Assembly: GCF_037080055.1 (NCBI RefSeq) | Contig: NZ_JBAOJI010000001.1 | Coordinates: 496,001 to 560,000 of the forward strand | Length of the DNA: 64,000 nucleotides | Source: Halovenus sp037080055 | Lineage (GTDB): Archaea > Halobacteriota > Halobacteria > Halobacteriales > Haloarculaceae | Direction: 5' to 3' | Shown: positions 58,352 to 64,000 of the stretch, in pieces | Layout: each line of letters begins with the position of its first letter | How positions within the stretch are numbered: position 1 is the first letter of the stretch | Notes under the pieces: generated by a model | Database searches by the model: none | Told to the model about the DNA's origin: nothing | Seen by the model: only the letters and a program-made list of their open reading frames with translations | Translations under genes and position numbers: made by a program

Positions 58352-59422
58352 TCACTCTTCGTCGTCGTAGTGTTCGCCGAGCGCGGCCGGAATCCGGGTT
58401 CGCTTGACGAACATCAACACGAGGATGACGATGACGAAGGGGAGAATGCGGAAGATGGGTCGTGGAACGTCGAGCGCGCTGATCTGCTGGAGGCGGAACT
58501 GGAGTGCGTCGAAACTCCCGAACAACAACGCGCCGCCGACAGAGTAAATCGGGTTGTAGTTGCCGAAGAGATAGGCCACGATGCCGAGGAAGCCGCGGCC
58601 ACCGATACTCGTCTCGCCAGCGCCGACGAAGCGACCGAGTTGGCCCAGCGTGAACCCGGCACCGCCGATGCCACAGAGGACGCCGGAGAGTAAGACCCCG
58701 ATATAGCGCGTCCGGCTAACACTCACACCAGCCGTGTCCAGCGCACGTGGGTTCTCTCCAGCGGCACGGATGTACCGTCCGAGCCGTGTCGAGCGCAGCG
58801 TGTACCAACAGATCGGGGCACTGATGAGCATCAGATACACCATCGGCGAGGCGTCGAACAGGACGGGTCCGACGGCGGGAATCTCGGACAGGAGCGGAAT
58901 CTCCCAGGTCCCGAACGTGCCGACCGAGGGGCTGTTGACGCTCTCGTAGAGCACGAGCGAGGCGAAGGGGGCGGCACCGAGTGCCACCAGCCAGACGGCG
59001 AGACCGGCGATCACCTGATTCGATTGGTAGCGGATGACGAAGACGGCGAAGGCAGCGGCAGCGCCGACACTCACGAGGATACCGACCACAAAGCCCAGCC
59101 ACAGCGCCATCCGCGGCGAGACGCCGGCCTCGGTAAAGCGCACGACAGCGACGATACTACTCAGCGCCGAGAGGATGAGGAAGCCCTCGATTCCGATGTT
59201 GATGATGCCCGTCTTCTCGGCGAAGATGCCGCCCATCGCAGCGAACGCCACCGGCACTGCCACCCGGAGCACTGCGCTCGCGTATCCTGTGTCGAGCAGT
59301 GCGTCGAGTACCTGTCCACTGGTCGATTCGTCCGGGAGCACCACACTCGCGAGCACGAGCGCAGCGAGTAGTCCAAGGCCCGCGAGCAGCCACTTACCGC
59401 CCCGTCGGAGTGTTTGGTTCAT
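58352..59422 (-). CDS. BMP-type nucleoside ABC permease (second)
   Basis: The 356-residue membrane protein has about nine helices and the YufQ/NupQ-style EKTGIINIGIEGFLILSAL and GRYIRAAGENPRALDTAGVSV motifs. With its partner it forms the transmembrane pore of a nucleoside importer. The 4-bp overlap with the upstream permease marks one operon. Confidence 0.92.
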   Translation of the reverse strand: MNQTLRRGGKWLLAGLGLLAALVLASVVLPDESTSGQVLDALLDTGYASAVLRVAVPVAFAAMGGIFAEKTGIINIGIEGFLILSALSSIVAVVRFTEAGVSPRMALWLGFVVGILVSVGAAAAFAVFVIRYQSNQVIAGLAVWLVALGAAPFASLVLYESVNSPSVGTFGTWEIPLLSEIPAVGPVLFDASPMVYLMLISAPICWYTLRSTRLGRYIRAAGENPRALDTAGVSVSRTRYIGVLLSGVLCGIGGAGFTLGQLGRFVGAGETSIGGRGFLGIVAYLFGNYNPIYSVGGALLFGSFDALQFRLQQISALDVPRPIFRILPFVIVILVLMFVKRTRIPAALGEHYDDEE

Positions 59423-60609
59423 TCTGTCTCACCCTCGTTGATGTCGATGACGCCACGCCGGTCCAGTCGCCGACCGAGCGCGCGGAACAGTTCCGGTGTC
59501 GCGACCAGCAGGATGACCAGCCCGCGCAGTACGCCGACGAGTTCACCGGGAATGCCCGTCTGGAGTTGCACGACTTGTCCCCCACTCTGAAGGGCCCCGA
59601 ACAGGAGACCTGCGGGCAACAATCCGGCTGGACTGTTGCCGGCGAGAATGGAGACAGCAATCCCGTCGAAGCCGACTGGTGGGGCGCCAGTTTGCCACCG
59701 TCCGATCACCATCATCACGAACAACGCACCTCCGAGGCCGGCCACGATGCCAGCCATCGCCATCGAAAACAGTGTCGTGCGCCGTTCGTTCACGCCGCCG
59801 AACACTGCCGCTTTCGGCTGGGTGCCCAGCGCCTGAATGTCGTAACCGATGCGACTGCGCGCGAGCAGCCAGTAGAAACCGACGAGCACGACCACGCCGA
59901 ACACGAAGACGAATATCGAGAAGTTGGCGCTGCTCGGGAACAGCCACGGCTCGAAGGTCGCTTCCTGGGGAAGTGCCGGCGTCTGTGTCCCCTGGACGGT
60001 ACTGTCGTCGAAGTAGCGGTCGACGAAGACGAACGCCACCGCAGTAGCGATGAAGTTCAACAGAAGCGTCGTGATGACTTCGTTCATCTCGAAGCGGACC
60101 TTGAGATATGCCGGTATCAGGCCGTAGGCCCCACCGACGAGTGCGCCCGCGAAAAGCCCCACCGGAATGAGAACGAACCGGCCCGTCGTGCCACTCGGAA
60201 CGAGTCCCGCAACCCACACGACCGCAACGGCGGACCCGAGTGAGCCGAGGACGAACTGTCCCTGCCCGCCGATATTGAACAGCCCGGCTTTGTACGGAAT
60301 CGCGAAGCTCAGGCCCGTGAACAGAAGCAGCGTCGTCCACTGTAAGGTGGTCGCGCGCCCGAAACTGTTCCCGAAGGCACCGCTGAACAGAACGCGATAC
60401 ACCTCGACTGGATTGTAACAGAACTCGACGCCGAAGATGAACAACACCGGCGTCTCACACGTCGCGGTGTAGCCCGCTGCGAGGATGACAACCATTCCGA
60501 CGCCAGTTGCGACGATGATCGCACCGAGACTCACCAGCAGTCGTTCGCTGGCGGAGAGACGAACTAACCCCGCAAACAGCCGTTCGAGCCAGTTGGAATC
60601 GTCACTCAT
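59419..60609 (-). CDS. BMP-type nucleoside ABC permease (first)
   Basis: The 396-residue membrane protein is the YufP/NupP-type partner, with LFNIGGQGQFVLGSLGSAVAV and SRIGYDIQALGTQPKAAVFG motifs. It is longer at the N terminus, as usual for this half. It overlaps both neighbours by 4 bp. Confidence 0.92.
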   Translation of the reverse strand: MSDDSNWLERLFAGLVRLSASERLLVSLGAIIVATGVGMVVILAAGYTATCETPVLFIFGVEFCYNPVEVYRVLFSGAFGNSFGRATTLQWTTLLLFTGLSFAIPYKAGLFNIGGQGQFVLGSLGSAVAVVWVAGLVPSGTTGRFVLIPVGLFAGALVGGAYGLIPAYLKVRFEMNEVITTLLLNFIATAVAFVFVDRYFDDSTVQGTQTPALPQEATFEPWLFPSSANFSIFVFVFGVVVLVGFYWLLARSRIGYDIQALGTQPKAAVFGGVNERRTTLFSMAMAGIVAGLGGALFVMMVIGRWQTGAPPVGFDGIAVSILAGNSPAGLLPAGLLFGALQSGGQVVQLQTGIPGELVGVLRGLVILLVATPELFRALGRRLDRRGVIDINEGETE

Positions 60610-62150
60610 TGTTCTGGAGCCTGTGTTTCGAGTTGTTGGCCAGCCATGAGGAGGCCGAGTTGTTCTTTGGTCACCGAGCCCGGGTCGACGACATCGACGA
60701 ACGACCCGTCGTAGAGCACGCCGATACGGTCCGAGAGGTTCATCACCTCGTCGAGCGAGGCCGACACCAGCAGCGTGGCGACACCCTGCTCGCGCATCTG
60801 GAGAATCTGGTCGTGAATGAACTCCATGCTGCCGACATCGACACCTCGTGTCGGATGGGCTGCGACCACAAGTGACGGATCACGAAGGAACTCCCGTCCG
60901 ACGACGAACTTCTGCTGGTTCCCGCCGGAGAGCGACTTCGCCGTAGCCGTCGGGTCCGGCGGACGAACGTCGTACGTTTCGATTATCTCCTCGGTGTGTT
61001 CGCGGACGGCACTCCAGTCGAGTTGTCGCCCGTCGCGGAACCGGTCGGCGTACTGGTTGCCGAGCACGGTGTTTTTGATCAGATCGAACTCCAAAACGAG
61101 TGCGCGTTCCTGGCGCTCACCGGGGATGTACGACATCCCCATCTCGATGCGTTCCCGCCGTGAGCGGTCGGAGATGTCCGTCCCCTGGAAGCTGACACTC
61201 CCCTCCGATGGGTCGCGGAGACCGGTGATCGCCTCGATCAGTTCTAACTGTCCGTTGCCGTCGACGCCCGCGATGCCGAATATCTCGCCTTGTCGAACAC
61301 TGAGGTCGACACCGTCGACGGCCGTCACGTCCTGATCGTTCTCGACGAAGAGATTCGAGACCGAAAGCTCGACCTCGCCGGGGTCGGCTGGTTGTTTGTC
61401 GACGCTGAGGAGCACGTCACGGCCGACCATCCGCCTGGCGAGGCCGTTTTTCGTCGCCTCGTCGGCGTCGACTGTTCCGACCGTCTGTCCGTCTCGGAGG
61501 ACGGTAATCTCGTCGGCGGCGGTGAGTGCCTCGCCGAGTTTGTGGGTGATGAAGATGATCGTCTTGCCCTGAGCCGTGAGTTCGTCGAACACCTCGAACA
61601 ACTGGTCGGCTTCCTGTGGCGTGAGCACCGACGTCGGTTCGTCAAAAATGAAGAAGTCGGCGCCACGGTAGAGCGTCTTGAGAATCTCGACGCGCTGTTG
61701 TTGGCCGACACTCAGCCGCTCGACGGGCGTGTGAATATCGTCTTCGAGTCCAAAGTCGTAGCGGGCACTCAGTTCACGGATGTCAGCTTCGACGGCATCG
61801 TCGTCGACGCTGAGTCCCCCGTGTTTGACCGGCTCCCAGCCGAGTGCGATGTTTTCGAGAACGGTCATCGGATCGACGAGGGTGAAGTGCTGGTGGATCA
61901 TCCCGACACCGCGTTCGATAGCATCCTGTGGTGTCGCGAAGTCGACTGCGTTGCCGTCGATATGAACTGTCCCTGCTGTCGGCTCGTAGAGCCCGTACAG
62001 GACGTTCATCAGCGTGGTTTTCCCCGCGCCATTCTCGCCGAGCAGCGCGTGGACCGACCCGTGCTCGACTTCGATATCGATGTCGTCGTTCGCGAGGACG
62101 CCACCGGGGAACCGCTTCGTGATATTTTCGAGATGGATTGCAGTGCTCAT
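60606..62150 (-). CDS. BMP-type ABC transporter ATPase, two cassettes
   Basis: The 514-residue protein carries two ABC domains. The first has Walker A GENGAGKTTL, signature LSVGQQQR and Walker B-like FFIFDEPTSVL. The second has the degenerate GVDGNGQLEL instead of Walker A Lys and signature LSGGNQQK, as in RbsA/YufO ATPases, where only the first site is efficient. It energises the nucleoside importer. Confidence 0.93.
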   Translation of the reverse strand: MSTAIHLENITKRFPGGVLANDDIDIEVEHGSVHALLGENGAGKTTLMNVLYGLYEPTAGTVHIDGNAVDFATPQDAIERGVGMIHQHFTLVDPMTVLENIALGWEPVKHGGLSVDDDAVEADIRELSARYDFGLEDDIHTPVERLSVGQQQRVEILKTLYRGADFFIFDEPTSVLTPQEADQLFEVFDELTAQGKTIIFITHKLGEALTAADEITVLRDGQTVGTVDADEATKNGLARRMVGRDVLLSVDKQPADPGEVELSVSNLFVENDQDVTAVDGVDLSVRQGEIFGIAGVDGNGQLELIEAITGLRDPSEGSVSFQGTDISDRSRRERIEMGMSYIPGERQERALVLEFDLIKNTVLGNQYADRFRDGRQLDWSAVREHTEEIIETYDVRPPDPTATAKSLSGGNQQKFVVGREFLRDPSLVVAAHPTRGVDVGSMEFIHDQILQMREQGVATLLVSASLDEVMNLSDRIGVLYDGSFVDVVDPGSVTKEQLGLLMAGQQLETQAPEQ

Positions 62151-62236
62151 ACCAGGAGTCTCTCGGGTACAGCGAAGCTGTCGTACATGGTTACTCAGGC
62201 ACGGCGGTTGTGGTCGGCCGGCAGCAACTGACGCGT

Positions 62237-63307
62237 TCAGGGCAGATCCGGAACGTCGATGTTACCGTCGGCAATTTCCTGAGTGGTGTTATCGGCTTGG
62301 TCTTTAACCTCTTGTGGAATCTCGTCGCCGATTTCGACACCCCAGGGGACCTCGAACCCACCCTGACCGGCACCGAGTTCGAAGGTCTCTCCACCCTCGA
62401 ACTCGCCGTTGACGACGCGTTCGACCGCGTCGATGACACTCTGGTCGACGCCTTTGATGATACTGCCAAGAATCACGTCGGAGAAATCTGAGGCCGTCTC
62501 TGACTGGCGAGCGTCGGCACCGAAGGCGAATACGCCACGGTCCTGACAGGCCTGGAACATTCCAGACCCGCCAGCGCCTGCCCCGTGCAGGAGTACGTCA
62601 GCCCCGTCATCGATCATCGACCGGGCGGTTTCCTCGACATCGCCAGGGTTGGAGAAGCCGCCAACGTACGCTGTCAACAGCTCGAACTCTTCGTCGACGC
62701 TTTTCATGCCGGCCTCGAACCCGGCCTCGAACGTCTGGACCGGCGGAACCTCGATGCCGCCGATGAATCCGAGCGTCTTCTCCGAGGGATCCGTCGAGCC
62801 AGCACCGGCAGCGAACTCCTGAGAGGAGAGCGTCGCAGCGGCTTCTCCGGCGACGTAGGCACCCTCGTTGGCCGCGTACACCCAGCTCTCGACGTTCGAC
62901 TTGTCGACCGTCGCGTCGAGTAGGGCCCAGTTCTGGTCCGGGAACTCGTCGGCGTTCCCTTCCGCATCCTCGCTCCCCGCAAGCGGTGGCACCTGCTCGA
63001 ATCCCAGACAGATAATGAGGTCGTAATCCGGATTCTCCGACCGGGCAAACTGCGTCTGGAAATCGTCGAACTCCCCGTTATTTTGCGGGCCAGCGTCCTC
63101 GAAAGCGATATCGTACATCTCGGCCGCTTCGTTGAGTCCGGCGTTGGCCGCGTCGCTGAACGACTCGTCACCGGTCCCACCAAGCGCGTACACCATCGCA
63201 ATATGGTATTCCGCATCTTCACTGTCGCGGCTCTGGGTCGAACACCCGGCGACACTGATCGTCACGCCAACACCGCTTGCTTTCAGTACGTCTCGACGTG
63301 TGGGCAT
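62237..63307 (-). CDS. BMP/PnrA-type substrate-binding lipoprotein
   Basis: The 356-residue protein starts with a Tat signal (PTRRDVLKASGVGV) and lipobox VAGC, so it is anchored outside the membrane. The mature part has the BMP pattern VYALGGTGDESFSDAANAGL and FAFGADARQSE, and should bind purine or pyrimidine nucleosides. It is the first gene of the operon, 86 bp before the ATPase gene. The start is supported by a TATA-like box. Confidence 0.93.
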   Translation of the reverse strand: MPTRRDVLKASGVGVTISVAGCSTQSRDSEDAEYHIAMVYALGGTGDESFSDAANAGLNEAAEMYDIAFEDAGPQNNGEFDDFQTQFARSENPDYDLIICLGFEQVPPLAGSEDAEGNADEFPDQNWALLDATVDKSNVESWVYAANEGAYVAGEAAATLSSQEFAAGAGSTDPSEKTLGFIGGIEVPPVQTFEAGFEAGMKSVDEEFELLTAYVGGFSNPGDVEETARSMIDDGADVLLHGAGAGGSGMFQACQDRGVFAFGADARQSETASDFSDVILGSIIKGVDQSVIDAVERVVNGEFEGGETFELGAGQGGFEVPWGVEIGDEIPQEVKDQADNTTQEIADGNIDVPDLP

Positions 63308-63330
63308 ACGAAAAACTGCAATCGTAATCT

Positions 63331-63338
63331 CTTATAAG
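63331..63338 (-). promoter_or_regulatory. TATA-like box of the nucleoside ABC operon
   Basis: CTTATAAG lies about 27 bp before the ATG of the binding protein and is itself a palindrome. This spacing fits a leaderless haloarchaeal transcript and marks the likely single promoter of the four-gene operon. Confidence 0.7.
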
Positions 63339-63568
63339 TTGCCTTCTCAACAGATGATACTGTCAATCGCACCTAAATTTTACACAATGCCGTCGCCTCG
63401 TGGCTTGAGCTCTGGAACTGCTGTACACGTGTTCACTCTGTTCGCCCCGGCCAGTTCGTACGTCACGAAACGGCTGTAATGCGGAGGTGCCAACCAACCC
63501 GATGCGCATGTGAACAACCCACACTATTTTGACGCATCGCCGGGGAGTATCAGACGGGCGAGAGAAAC

Positions 63569-64000
63569 ATGACAAAGTTTGAATACGAATACGAGACCGT
63601 GCTCGTGACGGGGTCGCTCGGGGGAGTTGGCCGATGGGTCGTTGATCGACTGGCCGACAACGGGACCCGTGTCGTCGGGGTCGATCTCGACCGGCCCGAC
63701 GGGACCCGCCCAAACGCCGAGTTCTGGGCGGTCGATCTGACGGACAGGGGGTTAGCCCGGGAGACCGTCGACGAGGTCGATCCCGATGCAGTCGTCCACC
63801 TCGCCGCGGTCTCGGACCCGGTCTGTAATCCTGATGGCTACGTCTTCGACAACAACATTGCGAGTACGTACAACGTGTTGACCGCCGCCGGTCGTTCCGG
63901 GATTGATGTCGTTTGGACCTCCTCGCAAGCGGCCTACGGCGCGCTGTTCGCCGAATCGACGTGGACGCCGGCGTACCTGCCAATCGACGAAGCCCACGAG
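63569..64000 (+). CDS. NAD-dependent epimerase/dehydratase, 3'-truncated by window edge
   Basis: The open frame (144 codons to the window end, no stop) starts MTKFEYEYETVLVTGSLGGV, a Rossmann GxxGxxG nucleotide-binding motif. DLDRPDG, HLAAVSDP and NNIASTYNVLTAAGRSGI follow as in UDP-sugar epimerases. It probably uses NAD(P) and a nucleotide sugar or related substrate. The rest lies outside the window. It is divergent from the nucleoside operon. Confidence 0.88.
   Translation, partial: MTKFEYEYETVLVTGSLGGVGRWVVDRLADNGTRVVGVDLDRPDGTRPNAEFWAVDLTDRGLARETVDEVDPDAVVHLAAVSDPVCNPDGYVFDNNIASTYNVLTAAGRSGIDVVWTSSQAAYGALFAESTWTPAYLPIDEAHE

Overview
This window comes from the chromosome of a haloarchaeon (class Halobacteria). 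GC is high, the predicted proteins are strongly acidic, and several families are essentially restricted to haloarchaea: HalX response regulators, a DUF6432-like winged helix, DUF5611- and DUF5802-like proteins, halocyanin and Tat lipoproteins. Many genes have a TATA-like box about 25-30 bp before the start codon, as expected for leaderless transcripts. I cannot name the genus from sequence alone.

Layout. 1-5 kb: 3' part of an MMPL/RND exporter, two tandem HalX response regulators and a divergent RAD55/KaiC-like ATPase. 5-9.4 kb: small haloarchaeal proteins, a BtuF-like protein, halocyanin and the RNase P RNA gene (minus strand). 9.4-20 kb: 7TM histidine kinase, tRNA methylthiotransferase, solitary trpB, aIF-1A, DUF460 protein, Nog1-like GTPase. 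20-24.5 kb: two more HalX regulators (one overlapping a RecA-fold protein), hisE, pdxT, HesB, dodecin, PAP2. 24.5-31 kb: orphan peptide-binding lipoprotein, DUF1611/DgcN-like protein, Vms1/VLRF1-like release factor, secreted low-complexity protein, ArsR-type regulator. 31-42.3 kb: DUF2249 plus oxidase-fold membrane protein, gap, enoyl-CoA hydratase, HEAT-repeat protein, GMC oxidoreductase, QueT-like transporter, PD-(D/E)XK-like protein. 42.4-42.8 kb: a non-coding array of hairpins closed by a terminal inverted repeat. 42.9-50.2 kb: pyruvoyl arginine decarboxylase, MATE exporter, UDG, an ECH-BKACE-SDR operon and a PIN/RHH toxin-antitoxin pair. 50.3-55.7 kb: Hef, aldehyde dehydrogenase, creatininase-like amidohydrolase, small zinc-ribbon protein. 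55.9-58.2 kb: tRNA-Phe followed by at least five degenerate copies of its own 3' end and a DUF234-type ATPase/nuclease. 58.3-63.3 kb: a complete BMP-type nucleoside ABC operon. The window ends inside an NAD-dependent epimerase gene.

The most unusual structures are non-coding. (1) Three dispersed 76-78 bp palindromic elements (4.9, 27.4 and 35.8 kb) each sit exactly on a TGA stop codon, carry a second TGA at the other end, and show compensatory changes in both the outer and inner stems. (2) The tRNA-Phe locus holds repeated 3'-tRNA remnants plus hairpins with different stems but one shared 11-nt loop. (3) The 42.4-kb element is a chain of stem-loops with three-base loops, closed by a 16-bp inverted repeat; similar triloop hairpins occur inside the RNase P RNA gene. 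All functional statements about these are inference.
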